From Neisseria lactamica (GTDB taxonomy: Bacteria > Pseudomonadota > Gammaproteobacteria > Burkholderiales > Neisseriaceae), in the NCBI RefSeq assembly GCF_901482445.1, contig NZ_LR590477.1, forward strand, positions 806,001 through 870,000: a DNA stretch of 64,000 bases, read 5' to 3'. A model generated the notes under the pieces. The model made no database searches, was not told the DNA's origin, and saw only the letters and a program-made list of their open reading frames with translations. Shown in pieces: positions 36,442-46,522 of this stretch; within the stretch, counting starts at the first letter, position 1, and every line of letters begins with the position of its first letter. The position numbers were made by a program, and so were the translations under genes.

Positions 36442-36990
36442 TTATTTGCCCCCAGCATTATTGAAAAGTTTGTCCATCGGGGTCAGATCGACCGCATTGC
36501 CCTGGCTGGTAATCCATTTGTTCTCGACGCGCCACACGCCTGCCGCGTCCTCCACGCGCACATACCAGTGGTTGGTCGGCGGAAGGGTTTTGAACACCGC
36601 CTCATATTCCGCCCTGCCGTTCTGCGCGCTGCCGACGGGCTTGAGGGCGACGGTTTGATCGTCCGCCTTGCGGGTCGGGTGCATCAGCAGCAGGTTCAAA
36701 GGCTGTTTGCCGTCAAACTCGCCGCCGACAAACACTTTTGCCGCATTCATATCGGGGGAAATGAGGACCTGCACCCCGATATGCCGTCTGACGGCTTCTT
36801 CATCCCGATGAAGCTGGATGTCGATATGCTTGCCGTCTTTATAATAATCGTCCGTAACCAAATCTGTCGCGTGCTGTTGCGCGACAAAAAACATAGCGAC
36901 GCTGGCGATGACGACAAAAATCGGTCCCGCCATCAAGACCCACGGCCAGACGTGTTTGTACCAAGGCTTGATTGGAGTGTTTTGAGACAC
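36442..36990 (-). CDS. FixH-family protein
   Basis: 182 residues: MSQNTPIKPWYKHVWPWVLM, then a single N-terminal membrane helix (GPIFVVIASVAMFFVA) followed by DYYKDGKHID and a periplasmic beta domain of about 130 residues. This is the FixH layout; FixH is an accessory protein tied to assembly or maturation of the cbb3 cytochrome oxidase. It starts 2 bases after the ccoG stop on the same strand, so the two form an operon. The ccoNOP structural genes are not in this window. Confidence 0.85.
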   Translation of the reverse strand: MSQNTPIKPWYKHVWPWVLMAGPIFVVIASVAMFFVAQQHATDLVTDDYYKDGKHIDIQLHRDEEAVRRHIGVQVLISPDMNAAKVFVGGEFDGKQPLNLLLMHPTRKADDQTVALKPVGSAQNGRAEYEAVFKTLPPTNHWYVRVEDAAGVWRVENKWITSQGNAVDLTPMDKLFNNAGGK

Positions 36991-36992
36991 GG

Positions 36993-38489
36993 TTATTCTC
37001 CGATAAAGGTTGCATCTTCTTCCAAGACGACCGGCTTGCCGTCGGGCGCGCCGCTTTCGCGGTATTGGAAGGTAAATTCGATAGGGTGGCTGCCTTTGTC
37101 CGCGTATTCCGGAATGGTGGACACTTGGACGGGAAGGGTTACCGTTTCGCGCGGGGCAACCTTGATACCGCCTTCGGGCAGCCCGGTCAGAGCGATTTCG
37201 TCAAAGCCTTTGACACTTGCGCTAACCAACTGTTCTTTTTCGCTGTTGTTGATGATACGCAGGCTGTATGCGTTTTCCAGCCAGCCTTTGGCGTTTTCGC
37301 GCACCATTACGCCACGGTCTTTCAAAATATCGACTTCGACCATTTTGCGCGTGGACAAACCGACCAAGAAGGCGGCGATAACCACTGCCAACACCGCGCC
37401 GTAACCTGCCACGCGCGGTCTGAGCAGCCGTTTTTTAATGTCTTTTTCAGAATATTCGTGTTCCAGCGCGCTTTCGGTCGTATAACGGATTAATCCGCGC
37501 GGATAGCCCATTTTGTCCATAATCTCATCGCACGCGTCGATACAGGCGGCGCAACCGATACATTGGTATTGCAGTCCGTTGCGGATGTCGATGCCGACAG
37601 GGCAGACTTGGACGCACATCGCACAGTTGATGCAGTCGCCCAAACCCGCCTCTTCCTTGTTGACCGTTTTCTTGCGGGCTCCGCGCGGTTCGCCGCGTTC
37701 CGCGTCATAAGAAACAATCAGCGTATCCTTGTCGAACATCGCGCTTTGGAAACGTGCATACGGACACATATGCAGGCATACTTTTTCGCGCATAATATGG
37801 GCGAAGAAGAAGGTCATAAAGCCGTAAAACGCTGCGGCAAATATCGCGCCGCCACCTGCTGCTCCGGTGAATAAATCGGGAACGAACTGGCGGATAGGGA
37901 CAAACCAGCCGGCAAACGTGATGCCTGTCCACGCGCAGACAAGGAAAATCAGCAGGTATTTGGTGGCTTTGATGCGGATTTTAGTGAAATTCCACGGCGA
38001 TTTTTCCAGCTTCAGCCGTTTGTTTCTATCGCCTTCGACCAGGTTGTCAATCCACAGCATAATTTCGGTGTAAACCGTTTGCGGGCAGGAATAGCCGCAC
38101 CACAGTCGCCCTGCAATCGTCGTCCACCAAAACAGCCCGAAGGCGCAAATCATCAGCAGCAGGGCAAGGTAAATCAAATCGCCCATCCCCAACGACAGCC
38201 CGAAAATAAAGAAATGCCGTTCGGGGATATTGAAAACGACGGCTTGCCTGCCGCTCCAGTTGAACCACGGAATCACATAAAACACAAACTGCGTCGCCAA
38301 TACGGCGGCAATACGCAGTTTGGCGAACCGCCCTTCCGCCTTTTTGGGATGGATGCGTTCGCCTTCGGGATGGATTTGAATCACGCTTGCTCGCGGATCA
38401 AACGTTTTTTTCACTTTCGGCGCGGCTTTTGTTTGTTCGGACGTGCCGATTCCGGATGCCGGATTGCCGGCTTGGTTTTCCGTGGTCAT
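36993..38489 (-). CDS. ccoG: CcoG (FixG/RdxA), cbb3 oxidase accessory ferredoxin
   Basis: 498 residues. An N-terminal cytosolic stretch is followed by several membrane helices, two 4Fe-4S motifs (CINCAMCVQVCPVG and CIGCAACIDACDEI, about residues 290-330), another helix, and a C-terminal immunoglobulin-like periplasmic domain. Family members help copper reduction and delivery for cbb3 oxidase assembly, the terminal oxidase of Neisseria. It is first in a ccoG-fixH operon. The start ATG at 38489 fits the family. I looked for an FNR dyad upstream and did not find a convincing one. Confidence 0.93.
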   Translation of the reverse strand: MTTENQAGNPASGIGTSEQTKAAPKVKKTFDPRASVIQIHPEGERIHPKKAEGRFAKLRIAAVLATQFVFYVIPWFNWSGRQAVVFNIPERHFFIFGLSLGMGDLIYLALLLMICAFGLFWWTTIAGRLWCGYSCPQTVYTEIMLWIDNLVEGDRNKRLKLEKSPWNFTKIRIKATKYLLIFLVCAWTGITFAGWFVPIRQFVPDLFTGAAGGGAIFAAAFYGFMTFFFAHIMREKVCLHMCPYARFQSAMFDKDTLIVSYDAERGEPRGARKKTVNKEEAGLGDCINCAMCVQVCPVGIDIRNGLQYQCIGCAACIDACDEIMDKMGYPRGLIRYTTESALEHEYSEKDIKKRLLRPRVAGYGAVLAVVIAAFLVGLSTRKMVEVDILKDRGVMVRENAKGWLENAYSLRIINNSEKEQLVSASVKGFDEIALTGLPEGGIKVAPRETVTLPVQVSTIPEYADKGSHPIEFTFQYRESGAPDGKPVVLEEDATFIGE

Positions 38490-39017
38490 TCTGCATTCCT
38501 TAGATTTTTGATTGATGGTTTGCCCGTTACCGCCGCCGTTTGCTTTTCAGACGGCATTTTTCTTGTTTTTTAAGGCGTTGTGTTTCAAGTTTTGAGAAAA
38601 TCCGTTTTTCCCAAAATATATTTCCGCTATTGTACAACTTTATGCGCCGTCAGGATGTATTGGGCGAATACATTTCCCATCCGCATCAAAACGTCCGGAT
38701 TTTACCGTATCGCCCGAACAAAATCCAAATACGCTTAAAAAACAAAGAATAAAAAAACCGACACTCCCATATCGGCAGAACCGCCGGCGCAAGCTCATAA
38801 ACAAACGCTATCAGCAATCCGGCACACAATCTATAACATTTTATTTCAAAAGGAATAATGGCAGGCTTCGCCCGCAAACCGAAAACCCTTCCCCGCCTGT
38901 CCCCTGCCGCCGCCTTCCCACGCGTCCGCCCTTTTCTTGAAAGCATAAGCGAATCGGGCGATAATCAACGCCTTCCGATTATCCACTTATCCGAAACACC
39001 AGCAAGGAAAATACAAA
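38490..39017. other. Divergent intergenic region between ccoG and tkt
   Basis: About 530 bp. Holds one TTCAGACGGCAT (near 38547) without a partner and no supported gene; small open frames lack ribosome-binding sites. It must contain the promoters of ccoG (minus) and tkt (plus), but no box is strong enough to name. Confidence 0.5.
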
Positions 39018-40997
39018 ATGTCTCAACTGGCAAACGCAATCCGCTTCCTCTCGGCCGATGCCGTTCAAAAAGCCAATTCCGGCCACCCCGGCGCGCCTAT
39101 GGGTATGGCGGAAATGGCGGAAACATTGTGGACGAAATTCCTCAATCACAACCCCGCCAACCCCAAATTCTACAACCGCGACCGCTTCATCCTCTCCAAC
39201 GGCCACGCGTCTATGCTGTTGTACAGCCTGCTGCACCTGACCGGCTACAACCTAAGCATTGAAGACTTGAAAAACTTCCGCCAACTGCACAGCAAAACCC
39301 CCGGCCATCCCGAATACGGCTACACCGACGGCGTGGAAACCACGACCGGCCCGTTGGGACAAGGCATTGCCAACGCAGTGGGTATGGCATTGGCGGAAAA
39401 AATCCTTGCCGCCGAGTTTAATAAAGACGGTTTGAACATCGTCGATCACTACACCTACGTCTTTATGGGCGACGGCTGCCTGATGGAAGGCGTATCGCAC
39501 GAAGCCTGCTCGCTCGCCGGCACTTTGGGCTTGGGCAAACTGATTGTTTTATATGATGACAACAATATTTCCATCGACGGCAAAGTGGACGGCTGGTTTA
39601 CCGAAAACATCCCGCAACGCTTTGAAAGCTACGGCTGGCACGTCGTTCCCAACGTAAACGGCCACGACACCGCCGCCATTCAGACGGCCATCGAAGCCGC
39701 CCGCGCCGAAACCGGCAAACCGTCCATCATCTGCTGCAAAACCTTAATCGGCAAAGGCAGCGCCAACAAAGAAGGCAGCCACAAAACCCACGGCGCGCCT
39801 TTGGGCGCGGACGAAATCGAAGCCACGCGCAAACATCTGGGTTGGGCATATCCTGCGTTTGAAATTCCGCAAGAAATTTACGATGCGTGGAATGCCAAAG
39901 AAAAAGGTGCGAAACTGGAAGCGGAATGGAACGAACTGTTCACGCAATATCAAGCCAAATATCCCGCCGAAGCCGCAGAATTCGTGCGCCGTATGGATAA
40001 AAAACTGCCGGAAAACTTTGACGAGTACGTTCAGACGGCATTGAAAGAAGTGTGCGCCAAAGCCGAAACCGTCGCCACCCGAAAAGCCAGCCAAAACAGC
40101 ATCGAAATCTTGGCAAAAGAGCTGCCCGAACTGATGGGCGGCTCTGCCGACCTGACCCCGTCCAACCTTACCGACTGGTCAAACAGCATCTCCGTTACCC
40201 GCGACAAAGGCGGCAACTACATCCACTACGGCGTGCGCGAGTTCGGTATGGGTGCGATTATGAACGGTTTGGCATTGCACGGCGGCGTAAAACCCTTCGG
40301 CGCGACTTTCCTGATGTTCAGCGAATACGAGCGCAACGCCCTGCGTATGGCTGCGTTGATGAAAATCAACCCTGTATTTGTGTTTACCCACGATTCCATC
40401 GGTTTGGGCGAAGACGGCCCGACCCATCAACCGATTGAGCAGACCGCCACCCTGCGCCTGATTCCGAATATGGACGTATGGCGGCCGTGCGACACCGCCG
40501 AATCCTTGGTGGCTTGGGCAGAAGCCGTCAAAGCCGCCGATCATCCGTCCTGCCTGATTTTCAGCCGTCAAAACCTGAAATTCCAAGTGCGCAGCGAGCA
40601 ACAACTGAACGACATCAAACGCGGCGGCTACGTCATCAGCGAAGCCCGGGGCAACGCCCAAGCCGTCATCATTGCCACCGGTTCCGAAGTCGAGCTGGCT
40701 TTGGAAGCGCAAAAAGCACTCGCCGCGCAAAACATCGCCGTACGCGTCGTTTCCATGCCGTCCACCAACGTATTCGACCGCCAAGACACCGCCTATCAAG
40801 CCGCCGTCCTGCCCGAAAGCCTGCCGCGCATCGCCGTAGAAGCCGGACACGCGGACGGCTGGTACAAATACGTCGGTTTGAACGGCGCAGTCGTCGGCAT
40901 CAACCGCTTCGGCGAATCCGCCCCTGCCGATCTGCTGTTCAAAGAATTCGGCTTTACCGTGGACAATGTGGTTGATACGGTGAAATCCGTGCTGTAA
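39018..40997 (+). CDS. tkt: Transketolase
   Basis: 659 residues. The N-terminal thiamine diphosphate domain has SGHPGAPMGMAEMAETLW and the cofactor motif FMGDGCLMEGVSHEA followed by DDNNISIDGKV. The pyrimidine domain has GVREFGMGAIMNGLALHGG and THDSIGLGEDGPTHQPIEQ, and the C-terminal domain follows. It moves two-carbon units between sugar phosphates in the non-oxidative pentose phosphate pathway. Two uptake sequences lie inside the coding region (near 39684 and 40029, read as IQTA and VQTA). AAGGAAAATACAAA precedes the ATG. A DUS terminator follows. Confidence 0.97.
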   Translation: MSQLANAIRFLSADAVQKANSGHPGAPMGMAEMAETLWTKFLNHNPANPKFYNRDRFILSNGHASMLLYSLLHLTGYNLSIEDLKNFRQLHSKTPGHPEYGYTDGVETTTGPLGQGIANAVGMALAEKILAAEFNKDGLNIVDHYTYVFMGDGCLMEGVSHEACSLAGTLGLGKLIVLYDDNNISIDGKVDGWFTENIPQRFESYGWHVVPNVNGHDTAAIQTAIEAARAETGKPSIICCKTLIGKGSANKEGSHKTHGAPLGADEIEATRKHLGWAYPAFEIPQEIYDAWNAKEKGAKLEAEWNELFTQYQAKYPAEAAEFVRRMDKKLPENFDEYVQTALKEVCAKAETVATRKASQNSIEILAKELPELMGGSADLTPSNLTDWSNSISVTRDKGGNYIHYGVREFGMGAIMNGLALHGGVKPFGATFLMFSEYERNALRMAALMKINPVFVFTHDSIGLGEDGPTHQPIEQTATLRLIPNMDVWRPCDTAESLVAWAEAVKAADHPSCLIFSRQNLKFQVRSEQQLNDIKRGGYVISEARGNAQAVIIATGSEVELALEAQKALAAQNIAVRVVSMPSTNVFDRQDTAYQAAVLPESLPRIAVEAGHADGWYKYVGLNGAVVGINRFGESAPADLLFKEFGFTVDNVVDTVKSVL

Positions 40998-41014
40998 ACC
41001 GCAGCCGCCGCATC

Positions 41015-41050
41015 AAATGCCGTCTGAACGCTTTTCAGACGGCATTTTTC
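41015..41050 (+). terminator. DUS hairpin terminator of tkt
   Basis: AAATGCCGTCTGAA (from 41015) pairs with TTCAGACGGCATTT, followed by TTCC, 18 bases after the tkt stop. The following 230 bp to 41279 hold no supported gene. Confidence 0.85.
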
Positions 41051-41279
41051 CTTTAAAACCGCCCAAACTGGTTTAACGAAAATCCAAATACCCATACGGC
41101 GACGCAACCCTTCCTACATAAATAAAGTAGCTCAGAAATGCCGGATAAAGCATCACCTGAATCCCCTTTTACTCCCGATAATCTTTTGCCATATCTTGAA
41201 AGCCGCACCGCCAAACCGTAAAATCACACCTTACCCAATTTGATATAAATTTACATCCAACCCATCTTACCCGCCAATT

Positions 41280-43282
41280 ATGATGACCCGCCTTGCCGCC
41301 TATCGGAAAACCCTCCTCACCTGCCTGATTTTATGGGCATCCATCGTCGCCGTTTTCTCCGCCGAACGTTTCTTCATGCTGCACCATTTCGTTTCAGACG
41401 ACATCCGCAGCCGTTATGCGGGCGACTTGGCGGCTTTGTTTGTCAAAGGGCTGTTGTTCGACATCAAAATCGCCTCCATTGCCGCCGCCTTCCCCTTCCT
41501 GATCGGGCTGTTCGGACTGGCTACGCAGAAAACCGCCGCATTTGCCCTCCGCCTCCTGCCTACCGTCGCAACCGTCCTCTCCCTAACCGCCTTTGCCGCC
41601 GCGCTGGGCAACTGGTTCTATTTCAGCGTGTACGACCGTCAATTTGACGTATTCGTCTTCGGGCTGGCGGACGAAGACACCCGCGCCGTCCTGAAAACCG
41701 TCTGGTCGGACTATCCCGTCATCCCCTGTCTGGCCGCATTGATTGCCGCAACTTTCGTTTTCGGCAAAATATTCAGTCCCCCCCCCGCTTTCAGACGGCC
41801 TCGTGGGGGAAAACCGCTTGGATTGCCGCCGTCCTCTTACCCGTCCTCGCACTTTCCGCAGGCATACGCGGCTCGTTCGGCAAATTCCCCCTGCGTCAGA
41901 CCGCCATGCAGATTTCCGCCGCACCCCAAATCAACAAACTCGTTCCCAATGCCCTGACTTCCCTAAGCTGGGCAGTCAACGAATACCGCAACAGCAACAA
42001 CTTCCATCCCGTCTCCGATGAAGACGGCAGCCGGCTCATCAGCACCCTGCTCGATAAAAAAACAAACGCCGACTTGACGCAGCTCTTTGCCCAAACCTCC
42101 GCAAACGCCGCCGTCGAAAAACACCGTCCCAACGTTGTTTTTACCGTCATGGAAAGCATGAGCGCACACCTCTTGAACATGGACAATCCCGAACGGGACC
42201 TCTTGGGCGAACTGGGCAAACACTGGCAGCAAGACTGGGTGTACCGCAAATTCGTTTCCGAGGGCGACGGCACCAGCGACACACTGCACCGCTTCTTCGT
42301 CCGCAGCCCGCGCCTCAACCTCAGCCAATCCCTCGCCAAAAACAAAACCTTCCCCGGCAATATGTTCAAACCCTATCTCGATGCCGGCTACCGCGTCGTC
42401 TATATTACGGCGGGCAACGGCGGCTGGCGCGATTTCGACACCTTCCTGCGGCATTTGGGCGTCAATGAAATCATCGATGAAAACACCCTCAAAACCCGCT
42501 ATCCCGAAGCAAAATCCGGCACATGGGGCGTACCCGACGAATATATGTTCCGTTATGCGGAAGAAGAACTCGCTCGCGCCGAAAAAAGCGGCACGCCCGT
42601 ATTCATCATGATGATGTCCGTGACCAACCATCCGCCCTACCACCTGCCCGCACCGCACCAGCTCAAAAACTTCCGTTTGGAAGAACAAGAGCAAAAACGC
42701 CTTGCGAATCTCGCCTCAGGCAAAGAGTTGAATGAAATTTTCAACACCTTCCGATACAGCAACGACCAACTCGGACGCTTTATCGGCAAAGTAAAAACCA
42801 TCGCGCCCGACACCATTATTGCCGCCACCGGCGATCACAATATGCGCGCCATCGGCTATCCCGAATCCGCCGATGCCGCACTCGGTCACAGCGTCCCCTT
42901 CTATCTGTACGTTCCGCAAGCCTACCGCGGCAGCGCCGAATACCATCCCGAACGCGCAGGTTCGCACAAAGACATCCTGCCGACCCTCTACAACTTAAGC
43001 CTGTCCGAAGCGCGTTACTACCGAACCGGCTGCAACCTCACCGCCCCGCGACCCGATTCCCCTTGGTGCGGCTACGGCTACAACCCCGAAGTCATCATCA
43101 CCGAACGCGGCTTCTATCACCAACACAGCAAAGCATTCCACAAATGGGACAACAAAAACATCCAAACCGCCGAAAGCCGCCCAAGCACGCCGGACGGCGA
43201 AGACCAAGCCATTATCCGCCGCGCCTCGGCATATACGCCGTTTCTTGAATGGCAGATTAACCGGATTGTCAGCACCCAATAA
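41280..43282 (+). pseudogene. Phase-variable LtaS/alkaline-phosphatase-superfamily membrane enzyme, OFF by C9 tract
   Basis: Two frames encode one protein. 41280-41786 gives MMTRLAAYRKTLLTCLILWA and four membrane helices; after the C9 tract the same frame runs out of homology and stops at 41957. In the frame one base over, reading resumes right after the tract with a fifth helix (AWIAAVLLPVLALSAGIRG) and the catalytic domain (VVFTVMESMSAH with the candidate nucleophile, SVTNHPPYHLP, ATGDHN). Ten or seven C would fuse them into about 667 residues. The family includes lipoteichoic-acid synthases and phosphoethanolamine/phosphoglycerol transferases; in Neisseria such enzymes decorate surface structures. 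Substrate unknown. Slipped-strand switching is inferred from the tract. Confidence 0.85.
41778..41786 (+). repeat. Homopolymeric C9 tract inside a coding region
   Basis: Nine consecutive C in the codon series for S-P-P-P. Position and length match phase-variable tracts in Neisseria; at nine the frame is broken. Confidence 0.9.
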
Positions 43283-43296
43283 ATCCGTTTATCGCC

Positions 43297-43333
43297 AAAT
43301 GCCGTCTGAACGCTTTTCAGACGGCATTTTTTT
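43297..43333 (+). terminator. DUS hairpin terminator
   Basis: AAATGCCGTCTGAA (from 43297) pairs with TTCAGACGGCATTT followed by TTTTT, 15 bases past the stop of the phase-variable gene. Confidence 0.88.
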
Positions 43334-43421
43334 GCCCTCCGCCTTGATGCTTCCTCATTCCGCCAATCTCCATTATAATATTTGCGAATCACTCTTATTC
43401 ACATTTCAAAAGGAGAAACGT

Positions 43422-44810
43422 ATGAACACCCGCACCGAACACGACACGATGGGCAATGTCGAAGTCCCGTCCGAAGCCTATTGGGGCGCGCAGACCCAGC
43501 GCAGCCGCAACAATTTCAAAATCGGCGGCGAAACCCTGCCGCAGCCGCTGATTTATGCTTTGGCGTTGGTGAAAAAAGCCGCCGCCGCGACCAATGTTTC
43601 CCTCGGCAGGATTAAGCCCGAACAGGCGGATTTGATTACGCAGGCGGCGGATGACGTGTTAAACGGCAGGCTCGACGGACAGTTTCCTTTAGTGGTTTGG
43701 CAGACCGGCTCCGGCACGCAGTCCAATATGAACATGAACGAAGTGCTGGCAAACCGCGCCAACGAAATCGCCGGTACGGGTTTGGCGGCGTACCGGCCCG
43801 TCCATCCCAACGATCATGTAAACCACGCGCAATCGACCAACGACGCGTTCCCGACCGCCATCCACGTCGCCGCCGCGATTGAAATCAACCGCCACCTCAT
43901 TCCGGCGGTAAAAGCCTTGCGCAACACCTTGGACAAAAAAGCCAAAGACTTCGCCCCCATCGTCAAAATCGGACGCACCCACTTGCAAGACGCGACGCCG
44001 CTGACTTTGGGACAAGAATTTTCCGGCTACGTTTCCCAGCTTGATCACGGCTTAGGCCGTCTGAACGACGCGCTCAAAGGTCTGTACGAACTCGCTTTGG
44101 GCGGCACGGCGGTCGGCACGGGTTTGAACAGCCATCCCGAATACGCCGAAAAAGCCGCCGCCAAACTCGCCGAACTGTCCGGCCTGCCGTTTGTCAGCGC
44201 GCCGAACAAATTTGAAGCCTTGGGCGGACGCGATGCCGCCGTTGCCGCTTCAGGCGCATTGAAAACGCTGGCGGCAAGCCTGAACAAAATCGCCAACGAC
44301 ATCCGCTGGCTGGCAAGCGGCCCGCGTTGCGGTTTGGGCGAAATCAAAATCCCCGAAAACGAGCCGGGTTCGTCCATTATGCCGGGCAAAGTCAACCCGA
44401 CCCAATGCGAAGCAATGACGATGGTGTGCTGCCAAGTGTTCGGCAACGACGTTACCATCGGTATGGCGGGCGCGTCGGGCAATTTCGAGCTGAACGTCTA
44501 TATGCCCGTCATCGCTTACAATCTCTTGCAATCCGTCCGCCTGTTGGGCGACGCGTGCAACAGCTTCAACGAACACTGCGCCGCCGGTATCGAACCCGTA
44601 CCGGAAAAAATCGACTATTTCCTGCACCATTCCCTGATGCTCGTTACCGCGTTAAACCGTAAAATCGGCTACGAAAACGCCGCCAAAGTCGCCAAAACCG
44701 CCTACAAAAACGACAAATCGCTGCGCGAAACCGCCGTTGAGTTGGGCTTGCTGACGGGCGAAGAATTTGACGAACTGGTCGTCCCTGCCGATATGGTTCA
44801 TCCGCGCTAA
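43422..44810 (+). CDS. fumC: FumC, class II fumarate hydratase
   Basis: 462 residues from the ATG at 43422, with AGGAG upstream; an in-frame extension to 43245 overlaps the previous gene and is rejected. Signature GSSIMPGKVNPTQCE (superfamily motif), catalytic-region GRTHLQDATPLTLGQE and TQSNMNMNEVLANRA are present. It hydrates fumarate to malate in the TCA cycle and, as a class II enzyme, has no oxygen-sensitive Fe-S cluster. It is a single gene flanked by DUS terminators. Confidence 0.97.
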   Translation: MNTRTEHDTMGNVEVPSEAYWGAQTQRSRNNFKIGGETLPQPLIYALALVKKAAAATNVSLGRIKPEQADLITQAADDVLNGRLDGQFPLVVWQTGSGTQSNMNMNEVLANRANEIAGTGLAAYRPVHPNDHVNHAQSTNDAFPTAIHVAAAIEINRHLIPAVKALRNTLDKKAKDFAPIVKIGRTHLQDATPLTLGQEFSGYVSQLDHGLGRLNDALKGLYELALGGTAVGTGLNSHPEYAEKAAAKLAELSGLPFVSAPNKFEALGGRDAAVAASGALKTLAASLNKIANDIRWLASGPRCGLGEIKIPENEPGSSIMPGKVNPTQCEAMTMVCCQVFGNDVTIGMAGASGNFELNVYMPVIAYNLLQSVRLLGDACNSFNEHCAAGIEPVPEKIDYFLHHSLMLVTALNRKIGYENAAKVAKTAYKNDKSLRETAVELGLLTGEEFDELVVPADMVHPR

Positions 44811-44824
44811 TCCTTCCCTCAAAT

Positions 44825-44860
44825 AAAATGCCGTCTGAAACCTCGTTCAGACGGCATTTT
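44825..44860. terminator. Bidirectional DUS hairpin terminator
   Basis: AAAATGCCGTCTGAA pairs with TTCAGACGGCATTTT between convergent fumC and the EamA gene; A/T runs on both sides suit both directions. Confidence 0.85.
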
Positions 44861-44874
44861 CCGTTGCCTGCAAA

Positions 44875-45798
44875 CTAGCGGCGTTTGAACAGCCTGTCCC
44901 CCACCGCCGCCGTAACCGCGCCCCCGACCACGACCAGTGCGCCTGCATAACCCAAACCGTTCATATCCGGCGCGGCAAAAGTATCAGGCATCACATAATG
45001 CCCGAGCAAAGAAAATATTACGGTAAACACAGGGAGCAAGGTTGTTACCACACTGACTTTGGAAGCCTCCAAATGTTTCAACGCCTCGCCGAACGAGCCG
45101 TAACCGATTAACGTATTCAAGCAGCAATACACAAAACAAACCCACGCCAACGTACCGTCCAAACTTCCGATGTGTGCCGGTTCGGCAAACGGCAGGAACA
45201 CGGCGGCACTTGCCGCATAAATCAACAGCAGAATCTGTTGCGGCCCGAATTGCGCCGACAGCAGCTTTTGCGCCACGGCATAACACACCCAGGCCATACT
45301 GCCTGCCGCACACAGCAACACGCCTTGCGCATACGCGCCCAAACCCGACAACTCGCCGAATTTATCGTTAAAAAACATAAGCAAACCGGCAAGCAGCAAA
45401 ACCAAGCCGATTTTCTGCGCGGCAGTCATCCGGTCTTTAAACACCAACACGCCGACAACAATCATCGTAAACGGCGAAATCTGCCACAAAACCTGCGTCG
45501 TGGTCGGCGAAATATAATGCAGCCCTTGGGCAATCAGCACAAAGTTTGCCGAAATGCCCGCCACGCCGAGCAGCAGCAGCCTGAATGAATGCCAAGAAAA
45601 ATCCCGCCGCTTCGGCAGCCGCCCGCCCAATGCCAGCAAAACAAACAATACCGCCGCCGCCACGGTAAAACGCACCCACACCAGCGTCGGCGCATCGACA
45701 AACTTCAATACCTGCCGCACGGCAATCGGCAGCGTCCCCCACGTCATCGCCGCCAAAAGTGCCAGCGAGAAGCCCAAGAGCGGCCTTTGGTTTTCCAT
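44875..45798 (-). CDS. EamA/DMT-family drug or metabolite transporter
   Basis: 307 residues from the ATG at 45798 (MENQRPLLGFSLALLAAMTW), the longer frame from 45894 being unneeded. About ten hydrophobic helices in two five-helix EamA halves are visible; each half opens with the typical pattern (MTWGTLPIAVRQVL and the second near CAAGSMAWVCYAVAQKLL). Such inner-membrane carriers export amino acids or other small metabolites; the substrate cannot be told. No neighbouring pathway genes offer a clue. It ends at a shared terminator with fumC. Confidence 0.88.
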   Translation of the reverse strand: MENQRPLLGFSLALLAAMTWGTLPIAVRQVLKFVDAPTLVWVRFTVAAAVLFVLLALGGRLPKRRDFSWHSFRLLLLGVAGISANFVLIAQGLHYISPTTTQVLWQISPFTMIVVGVLVFKDRMTAAQKIGLVLLLAGLLMFFNDKFGELSGLGAYAQGVLLCAAGSMAWVCYAVAQKLLSAQFGPQQILLLIYAASAAVFLPFAEPAHIGSLDGTLAWVCFVYCCLNTLIGYGSFGEALKHLEASKVSVVTTLLPVFTVIFSLLGHYVMPDTFAAPDMNGLGYAGALVVVGGAVTAAVGDRLFKRR

Positions 45799-45970
45799 CC
45801 TGATTTTCCTATTTTTAAACAACCGTATTGCCGGACGATGCCGGTTTGCCGCATCGGGCAATAATGGTTCAAACGTTTGGCGTTTGATTCCCAACCTTTG
45901 GTTTCAAACACACCGACTGAAACCCGACTATTGCTTCACGCTATTTGAAAACACCGCCTGAATTTTAAAA

Positions 45971-46124
45971 TATAGTGGATTAACAAAAACCGGTACGGCG
46001 TTGCCTCGCCTTAGCTCAAAGAGAACGATTCTCTAAGGTGCTGAAGCACCAAGTGAATCGGTTCCGTACTATCCGTACTGTCTGCGGCTTCGTCACCTTG
46101 TCCTGATTTTTGTTAATCCACTAT
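45971..46124. repeat. Correia repeat enclosed element, DUS fused at right end
   Basis: 154 bp from TATAGTGGATTAAC to GTTAATCCACTAT, including the internal AGAGAACGATTCTCTAAGG block. The right end lacks its final A: CCACTAT runs directly into GCCGTCTGAA, so that the last AT of the element forms part of ATGCCGTCTGAA. Confidence 0.9.
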
Positions 46125-46522
46125 GCCGTCTGAAAACAGCGGGGACGTGCGGCAGGCATCACTGCCTCAAAACGCCAGAACGGCGTAATTGCAACGCTCC
46201 GCCCAACGCAAGGGGCGGCAACAAGCCGGCCCGGATGCAAAAAAGAGAAACCCTGCACCGTAAGGTTTAAGGTTTCTCCGTCCTTTTATGATTTCCCTCC
46301 GCGAGGATGTCCGGCCGTAAAATTCAGAACGGTTGTTTCTATATAATAGAAACTGTAAAAATAAAATTACAATAGTTCCAATGTATTATAAATTAAAAGC
46401 AACATAATTATTTGAAATACGTAAAAATAGTACCCGCAATTGAATAATAATAGCCCTATATTTTACACAATTAGTGCAGGATTTGTATGAATTGCTTTCA
46501 AGAGCCAGCCCTTTATTTGCTC
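46125..46522. other. Gene-free stretch at the left edge of the accessory island
   Basis: About 400 bp. After the DUS comes GC-rich sequence, a possible hairpin (GAGAACC-like GAGAAACC at 46245-46252 with GGTTTCTC at 46271-46278, then TCCTTTT), and from 46330 strongly AT-rich DNA. No supported gene. Plus-strand frames near 46474-46720 are shadows of the hydrolase remnant. Confidence 0.5.

Noticed and set aside
38490..38530. FNR box before ccoG
   Set aside because: TTGATTGATGGTTTG has only one good half-site; the second half does not match ATCAA.
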